DNA of 5,280 nucleotides, from NCBI GenBank assembly GCA_002762705.1, contig PCVE01000118.1, positions 1-5,280 of the forward strand, read 5' to 3'. Position numbers and translations under genes: made by a program. This DNA comes from Candidatus Woesearchaeota archaeon CG11_big_fil_rev_8_21_14_0_20_43_8 (lineage in GTDB: Archaea > Nanobdellota > Nanobdellia > Woesearchaeales > CG08-08-20-14). Shown here one piece after another: positions 1 to 5,280 of this stretch (its first letter is position 1; each line of letters starts with the position of its first letter). The notes beneath the pieces were generated by a model. It ran no database searches. It was given only the letters and a program-made list of their open reading frames with translations, and had not been told where the DNA came from.

Positions 1-712
1 AGACGGCCATGGCCATGGGACGCATTGCGCAGGGACTATCGGTGCATTGACAAATAACGGCAAAGGTGTCAGCAGTCTTTCACTAAACAACAAGTTCATC
101 GAGCTTTATAGCATAAAAGTGCTCAGTGATTGGGGCAGCGGATCGACAGCAGGGATCGCAAAAGCGATAATCGAAGCAGCGAACAAAGGAGCCGATGTCA
201 TCAGCATGAGTCTTGGCGGTCCGGGAAAATCGACAGTCCTTGAGAAAGCATGTAAATATGCGATGAGCAAAGGGACAATCATTGTGGCGGCAGCAGGAAA
301 CGAGAACGGCAATGCAGATAATTCTGCACCAGCCAATGTGCCAGGTGTGATTACTGTCGGAGCTGTCGGACAATACGGCAAGAAAGTCAAAAGAGCGCCA
401 TTCTCGAATTATGGTGATATAGTCGATGTATCTGCGCCAGGCATGGTCATCTGGTCGACTGTTCCAAAGAACAACCGGATGAGCCGAGGCAATCTGTATA
501 TCGCTATCCAAGGGACAAGCATGGCGACACCGCATGTCGCTGGGTTGGTAGGGCTTACAATAGCCGTCAATCCTAATCTACGGGGCAAGAGAGATGACAT
601 AACCCGTATTTTGAAGGAGAGCGGATCAGATCCAGTGACAGAGAAAGATAAGCCGATAGGCAAGTTCATAAATGGCTATGGTGCGATCAAGGCTGCTATA
701 AATTACAAATAA
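1..712 (+). CDS. Subtilisin-family (S8) serine protease, 5' end off the window
   Basis: The open frame runs in from the left edge without a start (frame of base 2), so the gene is partial; 236 residues are visible. A TTG at 47 is in frame, but it lies after the catalytic His motif and cannot be the true start. The sequence shows the His box GHGHGTHCAGT (codons at about 5-34), a SMSLGG strand, the oxyanion-hole Asn in AAAGNENG (Asn codon 299-301), and the nucleophile box GTSMATPHVAG (Ser codon 518-520). The catalytic Asp and any signal peptide or propeptide would be upstream, off the window. A Cys right after the His box (THCAGT) resembles the proteinase K/thermitase side of the family. The protein ends about 65 residues after the Ser with no added C-terminal domain. 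Subtilases are usually secreted or cell-surface proteases; export here is inferred. A T-rich terminator follows at once, so it is probably not co-transcribed with the next gene. Confidence 0.95.
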   Translation, partial: DGHGHGTHCAGTIGALTNNGKGVSSLSLNNKFIELYSIKVLSDWGSGSTAGIAKAIIEAANKGADVISMSLGGPGKSTVLEKACKYAMSKGTIIVAAAGNENGNADNSAPANVPGVITVGAVGQYGKKVKRAPFSNYGDIVDVSAPGMVIWSTVPKNNRMSRGNLYIAIQGTSMATPHVAGLVGLTIAVNPNLRGKRDDITRILKESGSDPVTEKDKPIGKFINGYGAIKAAINYK

Positions 713-715
713 TGA

Positions 716-730
716 TTTTTTTACTTTTTT
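716..730 (+). terminator. T-rich archaeal-type terminator after the subtilase
   Basis: Seven T (716-722), then AC, then six T (725-730) begin four bases after the protease stop codon. There is no hairpin. Archaeal RNA polymerase commonly terminates at such U-rich tracts without a stem-loop, so this probably ends the protease transcript. Confidence 0.7.
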
Positions 731-750
731 GAGTTTGATTTGAAACTTTC

Positions 751-757
751 GGGAGGG
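751..757 (+). promoter_or_regulatory. Shine-Dalgarno GGGAGGG that sets the J-protein start
   Basis: GGGAGGG ends 9 bases before the TTG at 767, normal spacing for an archaeal ribosome binding site. It lies inside the longer reading frame that would begin at TTG 740, which argues for 767 as the real start. Confidence 0.7.
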
Positions 758-766
758 AAATATATT

Positions 767-1591
767 TTGGATACCAAAAAAGATTATTATGGGATCCTTG
801 GAGTCTCAAAAGATGCCACTCTTGATGAGATAAAACAGGCTTATAGGCAGATTGCTAGAGAGACTCACCCTGATATAAATGGCGGCGATGAATGTAAGAC
901 CGTCTGTTTCAAAGATGCGACAGACGCTTTTAGTGTTCTTAGCAAGAAGGATAGACGTGAAGAATATGATATGCTCACGACTGTCCCAAAGCAGTCGAAA
1001 AGTGTCGAAGAGATCCTGCGGGAGAATGCGTCCATAGCACAGGATCTGAGACGTGATACCGGACGAAAGTCAGGACGAAACGTCGGTGATCCATTCTGTT
1101 CTTCATGCACAAGCGACACGACAGCGAAAGAAAAAACCTGTAATGATAAGAAGTCCGACATGGGTGTGACGTCTTTGTTTGGCAAGTTGAAGACTGCCTA
1201 TAGGATTATGAAAGATGTCCTGTCTGAAGAAGAGAAAAGCGCGCATAAGATAGAATATGTCAATCTCGGTGGGCTTGAATATACTGTCCGGGACAGCCAG
1301 GATGTGCATCTGGAGACCAGGATACCAATCGATATAACTGATGCACTGTATGGCAGGAAAGTGGTGGTACAGGTCATAGGAAGGACTCGTGAAGGATATT
1401 ATGTGAAAGGCAGGGTCAAGATGAATGTCACACCGGGTGTCGACTTAGCAAGACCAATAAGGATGAAAGGTGTAGGTATCGCTGGTGGCGACATGTATGT
1501 GAACCTTTACATCGAACCCCCAGAGAATCTCACATTTGAAGAAAAAGAACTATATCAGAAATTACGAGATATCAAACAGTACAAGAAATGA
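767..1591 (+). CDS. Reduced J-domain (DnaJ-like) co-chaperone with one C-terminal domain
   Basis: Predicted 274 aa from TTG 767; the same frame could extend to TTG 740 (283 aa), but the ribosome binding site at 751-757 favours 767, and KKDYYGILGV is then near the N-terminus, as usual for J proteins. Residues about 5-70 form a J domain with the Hsp70-stimulating HPD motif (34-36). There is no Gly/Phe-rich stretch and no set of four CxxCxGxG zinc repeats; only FCSSC (Cys 111, 114) and Cys 125 occur in a charged linker. Residues about 179-265 match DnaJ C-terminal domain II: an IPIDITDALYGRKV strand-turn, NVTPGVD, IRMKGVGIAGGDMYV, then EPPENLTFEEKELYQKL. Domain I, which holds the usual peptide-binding groove, is not recognisable. 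It is probably a cytosolic Hsp70 (DnaK) partner; no dnaK or grpE is in the window. Its short gap to RNase Z holds a separate promoter candidate. Alternative view: a lineage-specific J protein with another task. Confidence 0.88.
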   Translation: MDTKKDYYGILGVSKDATLDEIKQAYRQIARETHPDINGGDECKTVCFKDATDAFSVLSKKDRREEYDMLTTVPKQSKSVEEILRENASIAQDLRRDTGRKSGRNVGDPFCSSCTSDTTAKEKTCNDKKSDMGVTSLFGKLKTAYRIMKDVLSEEEKSAHKIEYVNLGGLEYTVRDSQDVHLETRIPIDITDALYGRKVVVQVIGRTREGYYVKGRVKMNVTPGVDLARPIRMKGVGIAGGDMYVNLYIEPPENLTFEEKELYQKLRDIKQYKK

Positions 1592-1616
1592 TCAAACCGT
1601 TTTGACCAGATCAAAC
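1571..1616 (+). repeat. Three direct repeats of ATCAAAC spaced about 20 bp, ahead of RNase Z
   Basis: ATCAAAC occurs at 1571-1577 (within the last J-protein codons), 1591-1597 and 1610-1616. The start-to-start spacing is 20 and 19 bases, near two helical turns. The last two copies extend to GATCAAACC, and the first two match at 9 of 10 bases. A near-inverted GTTTTGA lies at 1599-1605. The array sits just upstream of a TATA-like box, so it could be a regulator binding site; chance is possible for such short units. Confidence 0.45.
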
Positions 1617-1624
1617 CAAAAACC

Positions 1625-1632
1625 ATTAATAT
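1625..1632 (+). promoter_or_regulatory. rnz: Candidate TATA box for the rnz-hjc operon (leaderless)
   Basis: ATTAATAT is centred about 28 bases before the RNase Z ATG, with an A-rich stretch (CCAAAAACC) just upstream that could serve as the TFB recognition element. Archaeal TATA boxes lie about 25-30 bases before the transcript start, so the transcript would begin at or near the ATG. No Shine-Dalgarno sequence precedes that ATG, which agrees with a leaderless mRNA. Confidence 0.5.
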
Positions 1633-1656
1633 GGAACATGACTCCTTCTGGAAATA

Positions 1657-2550
1657 ATGATTGAAATAACATTCCTTGGCACATCTGCTATGGTGCCGAC
1701 AAAGGATAGGAACCATAGTGGCATCTATCTTGAATTCAATGGAGAAGGCATCCTTTTCGATTGCGGAGAGGGCATCCAAAGGCAGTTCAAGATTGCGGGG
1801 ATAGCGCCTACCAAGATAAGGCGGATATGCATAACACATTGGCATGGTGATCATGTGCTTGGCCTTCCTGGGCTATTATTGACTCTTGGCGCATGCGGTT
1901 ATACTGGTGTCCTGCATCTATATGGGCCAAGTGGTTCAAAAGAATATCTAGGGAACATGATGTCTGGTTTTGCAGAGAAGATATCTATTGATGTCGAAGT
2001 GCATGAGATCGCGCAAGGGATGATATTTGAGAATGATCTATATATGCTTTCATGCGCACCTCTAGAGCATTCGATCGAATGCTTCGGTTTCTCTTTCATC
2101 GAGAAAGACAGAAGGAGAATAATTGTCCCATTTATACGAAAACTTGGTATACCTGATGGTCCTCTATTAGGGAAACTCCAGCGAGGCATCGATGTTGTAT
2201 GGGAAGGAAAGAACATCACGGTCGATGAAGCGACCAGAGTCGTGCATGGGAAAAAAGTGGTCTACATAGGTGATACTTTGTTCTGCAATAGCGCAGTCGG
2301 GCTCTCTCTTGATGCTGATCTTTTGATCACTGAAGCGACTCTTAGCGACACAATAGAAGAGAAAGCTGAGAACTATAAACATATGACTGCAAAGCAGGCG
2401 GCTATGCTTGCTAATCATGCGAATGCTAAGAAACTGATAATCACACATTTCTCGCAACGATATAAGACCATGGAAGTGCTTGAAGAAGAGGCACAGACAG
2501 TCTTTGCGAACACACAATGCGCGTATGATTTTTTGAAGATAAAAATATGA
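1657..2550 (+). CDS. rnz: Ribonuclease Z (tRNA 3'-end processing endonuclease)
   Basis: A 297-aa protein, normal for the short form RNase Z. It cuts the 3' trailer from precursor tRNAs just after the discriminator base, using two zinc ions in a metallo-beta-lactamase fold. Visible motifs in order: FLGTSAMVPTKDRN at the N-terminus; ILFDCGEGIQRQF (32-44); the metal motif HWHGDH (61-66) followed by VLGLPGLL; LEHS with His 138; the LGIPDGPLLGKLQRG segment (163-177) typical of the family and near the tRNA-binding exosite; GDT with Asp 206; TEAT (225-228); HMTAKQA with His 242; and THFSQRY with His 264. All expected metal ligands are present. The start is firm: a TGA lies in frame at 1639-1641 and no other usual start codon follows it. 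The stop overlaps the hjc start (ATGA, 2547-2550), so the two are probably translationally coupled. Confidence 0.97.
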   Translation: MIEITFLGTSAMVPTKDRNHSGIYLEFNGEGILFDCGEGIQRQFKIAGIAPTKIRRICITHWHGDHVLGLPGLLLTLGACGYTGVLHLYGPSGSKEYLGNMMSGFAEKISIDVEVHEIAQGMIFENDLYMLSCAPLEHSIECFGFSFIEKDRRRIIVPFIRKLGIPDGPLLGKLQRGIDVVWEGKNITVDEATRVVHGKKVVYIGDTLFCNSAVGLSLDADLLITEATLSDTIEEKAENYKHMTAKQAAMLANHANAKKLIITHFSQRYKTMEVLEEEAQTVFANTQCAYDFLKIKI

Positions 2551-2942
2551 TCCGCACAAAAGACAAAGGGAGCGCTGCTGAACGGGAACTTATCCATATG
2601 TTTTGGGAGAATTCCTGGGCGGCCATGAGAGCAGCTGGTTCTGGGAGCACTCAACACCCTTCACCTGATGTCATCGCAGGGAACGGCATGAGGCGTGTCG
2701 CCATCGAATGTAAGTCTGTCGGTGATGACAAGAAGTACATAAGTAAAGATGAGATGATACAGCTTCTTTTGTTCTCACATACATTCGGCGCCGAGGCATG
2801 GATTGGTATCAGGTTCTCAGGACGAAAATGGTTTTTCTTAAATCCAGAGGATCTTTCCGAGACAGACAAGAGCCATCTGGTCTCTGAGAAGATAGCTGAG
2901 ATGAAAGGTCTCTCTTTTGAAGAGATGATCAACGGGTTCTGA
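2547..2942 (+). CDS. hjc: Holliday junction resolvase Hjc
   Basis: A 131-aa protein of the archaeal Hjc family, a PD-(D/E)XK-fold nuclease that, as a dimer, resolves four-way DNA junctions in recombination and fork repair. Visible motifs: KGSAAERELI with Glu 12; RAAGSGS (28-34), the conserved Gly-Ser loop; PDVIAG with Asp 41; and IECK with Glu 54 and Lys 56. The Asp-to-Glu spacing of 13 and the ExK pair match characterised Hjc proteins. The conserved C-terminal half follows, with FSHTFGAEAWIGIRF and KWFFL. The ATG overlaps the RNase Z stop by ATGA and has no clear Shine-Dalgarno sequence, so translation probably depends on ribosomes finishing RNase Z. The last 30 residues (helical, acidic) are less conserved in the family as I know it. 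Confidence 0.95.
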   Translation: MIRTKDKGSAAERELIHMFWENSWAAMRAAGSGSTQHPSPDVIAGNGMRRVAIECKSVGDDKKYISKDEMIQLLLFSHTFGAEAWIGIRFSGRKWFFLNPEDLSETDKSHLVSEKIAEMKGLSFEEMINGF

Positions 2943-2962
2943 TGTATATACGAAAATGAATT

Positions 2963-2986
2963 GATCTATAAGGACCTTAATAGATC
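2963..2986. terminator. Inverted repeat at the convergent junction, possible two-way terminator
   Basis: GATCTAT (2963-2969) is the exact reverse complement of ATAGATC (2980-2986). The centre AAGGACCTT (2970-2978) is itself nearly palindromic, leaving base 2979 as a one-base bulge. A run of four T follows on the plus strand at 2995-2998, and four T follow on the minus strand at 2953-2956. It lies between the ends of hjc and the DUF106 gene and covers the latter's stop codon. Archaeal termination relies mainly on U-tracts, and these are short, so the terminator role is inferred. Confidence 0.4.
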
Positions 2987-3735
2987 TTGAGCAGTTTTCT
3001 AAGTCCGATGCTGACTATCAAAGAGAATATGATATATGTCCCGAGCCATCCAAGCTGCCATCCGAACAGGTTGAGTCCCTTGATCTTCTCATTGCCGATG
3101 ACGATATTTTTAAGACCATTTTTTTTGACGATCTCGTTTGGCGCTTCATATCGACGATCTTCTTTTGATTGGGTTATGATGATGTCTTTATTGAATACCA
3201 AATCGCCTTTCTTAAAAGACAATGAATATGCGACAGGACTCGCAGGGCCTGTCAATGTCCATGTGACAGATGCGTCATTTATGATTTTTGTCTCGTTGTC
3301 CATCACAAAAGATATGCCATTTGGGAGGACGATGGTCGCATCACCAGTGACACCATCATTGAACTGGAGTGTCGCTGTGAAAGGAACATTCTCGACAAGC
3401 GGGTAATATGCCATGTGAGAATTGAGCCATCCAAATATCAGGATTATCGGGATGAATGTGAATAATGTAGGTTTCATGGACTTCATCATATATTTCATGT
3501 TCTTGTCCATGGCCTGTTTCTGTATCTTCATCATTTTTTCAGGATCTTTCTTATGTTCCTTCATCTTTTCCTGAATCTTCTTTATGTCATCTTTCAGAGC
3601 TTTCATTTCATTCTGATCAGTAAGCCATTTGTAAGCGAATGTAATAACTACAGAAATAACGACAGCGACGATCAAGATACCCCATATGGGTGGCAGCTTA
3701 AGTAGCGGCCCTAATACTGGATCTAAGAAACTCAT
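2977..3735 (-). CDS. DUF106 / EMC3-TMCO1-like membrane insertase (Oxa1 superfamily)
   Basis: A 252-aa membrane protein of the archaeal DUF106 family, related to YidC/Oxa1, Get1, TMCO1 and EMC3, which help insert proteins into the membrane. Visible layout: short N-terminus; TM1 about 17-37; a charged coiled-coil-like cytoplasmic segment about 40-80 (LKDDIKKIQEKMKEHKKDPEK, Met/Lys-rich to MKYMMKSMKP); TM2 about 89-106 (TFIPIILIFGWLNSHMAY); an outside region about 110-215 rich in beta strands; then NLFGWQLGWLGTYIIFSLIV forming TM3 about 222-245, ending LRKLLKIY. This order matches family members I know. The start is supported by GGAGGT at 3746-3751, 10 bases upstream, and its ATG overlaps the secY stop (ATGA, 3732-3735), so it is co-translated with secY. 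It is the last gene of the operon here. The insertase role is inferred from the superfamily. Confidence 0.9.
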   Translation of the reverse strand: MSFLDPVLGPLLKLPPIWGILIVAVVISVVITFAYKWLTDQNEMKALKDDIKKIQEKMKEHKKDPEKMMKIQKQAMDKNMKYMMKSMKPTLFTFIPIILIFGWLNSHMAYYPLVENVPFTATLQFNDGVTGDATIVLPNGISFVMDNETKIINDASVTWTLTGPASPVAYSLSFKKGDLVFNKDIIITQSKEDRRYEAPNEIVKKNGLKNIVIGNEKIKGLNLFGWQLGWLGTYIIFSLIVSIGLRKLLKIY

Positions 3736-5120
3736 CCTCCCATGAACCTCCGAAGCATCGGATGCATATCCATCATGTGTTGCTTTGCGATCTCTTCGTA
3801 GAGTTTATAGATAATCATCACTGCAAGAAGGATGCCTGTGCCTCTCGATAAGGCGCCTGCTACATCAGCGACACTTGCAAGAAGTCCTACGGTAAGTCCT
3901 CCCATGACTGTCAATGGCATGATGTATCTATTCAATATATTCTCAAGCACACGTGGATCATTTCTGAAACCAGGTATCTGCAATCCCGAATTAAGGATGT
4001 TTTTTGCCTGGCTTCGCGCATCCATGCCAGAAGTCTGTACCCAGAAGTAAGCGAAGACAACTGATCCAATCATCATGAAAACCATATAAATGCCTGTCTG
4101 GCCAATGTTTGACCATGTGAAACTGCCTGTGATTATCTTTTCGACAATATTTGGTGAATGCAACCAGAACACAAATCCGCTCGCAGGAGAGTTACCACTG
4201 AAAGTCCCTAAGATAGGGTGCCCCCATCTCTCGAGCAGCCGGGCCCATAATTGTACGTTTGCAAGCAAAGCAGCCACAAGGATAACTGGTATGTTGCTTG
4301 TATACAAGAAATTTAATGGCCATCTGATGCTGTGTCCACGTATCCTTCCAAAGGAAAGCGGAATCTCTACATTCATTGATTGTACATATACTGACATGAC
4401 AAATACAAAGGCAGTTGCAAGTATCGCTGCGAGCATAAGTCCTGCGCTGACAGGATCTCCACCAATCAATGATTTGATAAGAGCGGGGATAGCACCAGTC
4501 GGCATATCTGGGTTTGCCGGGCTTGGAAATGGTGAAAGTGCCCTTATTATTATCTCTTCAGATACGCCAGCAGCGATGAACAGACTCAGGCCCGATCCAA
4601 AGCCCCATTTGCTGACGACCTCATCCATGAACATGATAAGGATGCCGCCGATGAATAGTTGGAACACAAGCAATAATTCAAGTGTGAAGAACAGGCTTGT
4701 GCCGACAAGTTCTGCAGGTGGAGCAAGGCCTCCCATGAAAACATATATGAACCCTTCAAAAAGGATGAATACAAGTGCTAAGAGCTTCTGAAGACCTTGG
4801 AAGAATCTTTTCCCCTCAGCAGACTGCAGATCGAACTTCAAAAGGCCAGATCCATTCAATAGCTGCAGCACGATAGATGCTGTGACTAATGGACCGATCC
4901 CAAGAGAGATTATACTTCCGAATTTAGCAGCCATGATGACTGATAAGAATTCGAATTGCTGAAGCGCATTCTGGCCGAGACCAAATAGTGGTACTAAGCC
5001 AAGTACGAAGAATAATACAAGTGTGATTCCAGTCCATTTGAGCTTCTCTTTGAATGCAAGCTTCTTTTGGCTGGGTGCTTTGACCTCTGGGAGGTTCATT
5101 AAAATATCTTTAAAACCCAT
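3732..5120 (-). CDS. secY: Protein translocase subunit SecY (Sec61 alpha)
   Basis: A 462-aa protein, normal length for archaeal SecY, the pore-forming subunit of the SecYEG/Sec61 channel that exports and inserts proteins across the cytoplasmic membrane. Ten membrane segments are expected; clear ones include about 30-48, 71-89, 112-131, 145-165, 225-247, 272-290, 340-360, 402-422 and 425-440. Recognisable motifs: N-terminal LPEVKAPSQKKLAFKEKLKWT; the plug region and TM2 with SLGIGPLVTASIVLQLL (72-88); GFGSGLSLFIAAGV (173-185); IPLSFGRIRGHSIRWPLNFLYTSNIPVIL with the ribosome-contacting basic loop (about 253-281); and ADVAGALSRGTGILLAVMIIYKLYEEI (418-443). The ATG at 5120 is the only usual start after an in-frame TAA at 5160-5162, and a GGGGG lies 10 bases upstream. 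It follows uL15 by 53 bases and overlaps the DUF106 gene by ATGA. Adenylate kinase, often next to archaeal secY, is absent here. Confidence 0.97.
   Translation of the reverse strand: MGFKDILMNLPEVKAPSQKKLAFKEKLKWTGITLVLFFVLGLVPLFGLGQNALQQFEFLSVIMAAKFGSIISLGIGPLVTASIVLQLLNGSGLLKFDLQSAEGKRFFQGLQKLLALVFILFEGFIYVFMGGLAPPAELVGTSLFFTLELLLVFQLFIGGILIMFMDEVVSKWGFGSGLSLFIAAGVSEEIIIRALSPFPSPANPDMPTGAIPALIKSLIGGDPVSAGLMLAAILATAFVFVMSVYVQSMNVEIPLSFGRIRGHSIRWPLNFLYTSNIPVILVAALLANVQLWARLLERWGHPILGTFSGNSPASGFVFWLHSPNIVEKIITGSFTWSNIGQTGIYMVFMMIGSVVFAYFWVQTSGMDARSQAKNILNSGLQIPGFRNDPRVLENILNRYIMPLTVMGGLTVGLLASVADVAGALSRGTGILLAVMIIYKLYEEIAKQHMMDMHPMLRRFMGG
3746..3751 (-). promoter_or_regulatory. Shine-Dalgarno GGAGGT for the DUF106 gene, inside secY
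   Basis: On the minus strand GGAGGT ends 10 bases before the ATG at 3735 and lies within the last secY codons. A second GGGAGG directly abuts the ATG, too close to act as the main site. This gives the downstream gene its own initiation signal besides the ATGA overlap. Confidence 0.6.
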
Positions 5121-5130
5121 ATAACGACAG

Positions 5131-5135
5131 CCCCC
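5131..5135 (-). promoter_or_regulatory. secY: Weak Shine-Dalgarno (GGGGG) for secY
   Basis: On the minus strand AAAGGGGGCTG precedes the secY ATG with 10 bases between the G-run and the start. It is an imperfect match to GGAGGTG, but well placed. Confidence 0.4.
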
Positions 5136-5163
5136 TTTTTCTGTTACAATTAAAACGGCTTAG

Positions 5164-5172
5164 ATTTATAAA
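5164..5172 (-). promoter_or_regulatory. secY: Possible internal TATA box ahead of secY
   Basis: TTTATAAAT on the minus strand begins just after the uL15 stop codon and lies about 44-52 bases before the secY ATG. A transcript starting some 25 bases downstream would have a leader of about 20 bases containing the GGGGG site. It may be an internal promoter of the operon; AT-rich spacer by chance is also possible. Confidence 0.35.
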
Positions 5173-5173
5173 T

Positions 5174-5280
5174 TTAATCCTTGTCGACTTTAACAGAGTC
5201 TGCTTTTTTCCCTTCAGAAGTCGCGACATCCGCAGAAATGAGAGGTATAGCCTCTCCTCCTGCTGATTTTATCTTATCGA
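5174..5280 (-). CDS. rpl15: Ribosomal protein uL15 (L15), C-terminal end only
   Basis: A minus-strand frame enters from the right edge and ends at TAA 5174-5176; 34 full codons are visible and the start is off the window. It is too short for ordinary ORF listings. The residues begin DKIKSAGGEAIPL, matching the Lys-Ile-x-x-Ala-Gly-Gly-Glu end of archaeal uL15, and the position directly upstream of secY is the conserved place of uL15 in the spc ribosomal operon. After the GGE motif come about 25 further residues rich in Lys, Asp and Ser (TSEGKKADSVKVDKD), longer than the short tail I expect in archaeal uL15. uL15 is a large-subunit protein binding 23S rRNA. The identity rests on few residues plus gene order. 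Confidence 0.82.
   Translation of the reverse strand, partial: DKIKSAGGEAIPLISADVATSEGKKADSVKVDKD

Noticed and set aside
5..19. GGCCAT tandem duplication at the left edge
   Set aside because: It encodes the Gly-His-Gly-His of the conserved catalytic box, so protein constraint explains it.
83..535. Minus-strand open frame (150 codons) opposite the subtilase
   Set aside because: It is antisense to the conserved protease motifs and rich in Cys, His and Arg in a pattern typical of shadow frames.
697..704. TATAAATT at the end of the protease gene as a promoter for the J protein
   Set aside because: The spacing would put the transcript start inside the T-rich terminator at 716-730, and the site is within coding sequence; possible, but too weak to list.
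2529..2534. Run of six T near the end of rnz as a terminator
   Set aside because: It is inside the coding sequence and the overlapping hjc gene follows directly, so termination here would cut off hjc.
2987..3406. Plus-strand open frame (139 codons) opposite the DUF106 gene
   Set aside because: The minus-strand protein has clear family features, membrane segments and a ribosome binding site; the plus-strand frame has none.
4090..4791. Long plus-strand open frame (233 codons) opposite secY
   Set aside because: It lies entirely within secY on the other strand, shows no recognisable domain and has no ribosome binding site that I can see; its length follows from the codon composition of secY.

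Overview
The window looks archaeal. It carries an archaeal Hjc Holliday-junction resolvase, a three-TM DUF106/EMC3-like membrane protein, an archaeal-type SecY and the tail of ribosomal protein uL15. It also has AT-rich TATA-box-like promoters, poly-T terminators, GGAGG-type ribosome binding sites and heavy use of ATA, AGA and AGG codons. The exact lineage cannot be read from the sequence. The compact layout, and a ribosomal/secretion operon lacking the adenylate kinase gene at its usual place, would fit an uncultivated or DPANN-type archaeon, but that is inference.

Layout: (1) 1-712, plus strand: 3' part of a subtilisin-family (S8) serine protease cut by the left edge, followed by a T-rich terminator at 716-730. 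(2) 767-1591, plus strand: a reduced J-domain co-chaperone with one C-terminal DnaJ domain, most likely starting at a TTG that follows a GGGAGGG ribosome binding site. (3) 1571-1656: a short promoter region with three ATCAAAC repeats about 20 bp apart and a TATA-like box placed for a leaderless transcript. (4) 1657-2550 and 2547-2942, plus strand: RNase Z and Hjc, overlapping by ATGA and probably co-transcribed. (5) 2943-2986: a short convergent junction with an inverted repeat flanked by T-runs on both strands. (6) 2977-5280, minus strand: the end of the ribosomal/secretion (spc-type) operon, read from the right as uL15 C-terminus, then secY, then the DUF106/EMC3-like gene, the last two overlapping by ATGA.

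Functionally the minus-strand genes make the membrane-protein biogenesis machinery: the SecYEG channel and an Oxa1-superfamily insertase, coupled to ribosomal protein synthesis. The plus-strand genes are housekeeping: tRNA 3' processing, recombination, chaperoning and proteolysis. No mobile element, CRISPR array, tRNA or rRNA gene is visible. No clearly new system is present. The points most worth a second look are the truncated DnaJ architecture, the phased repeats ahead of RNase Z, the missing adk, and the intergenic hairpin.
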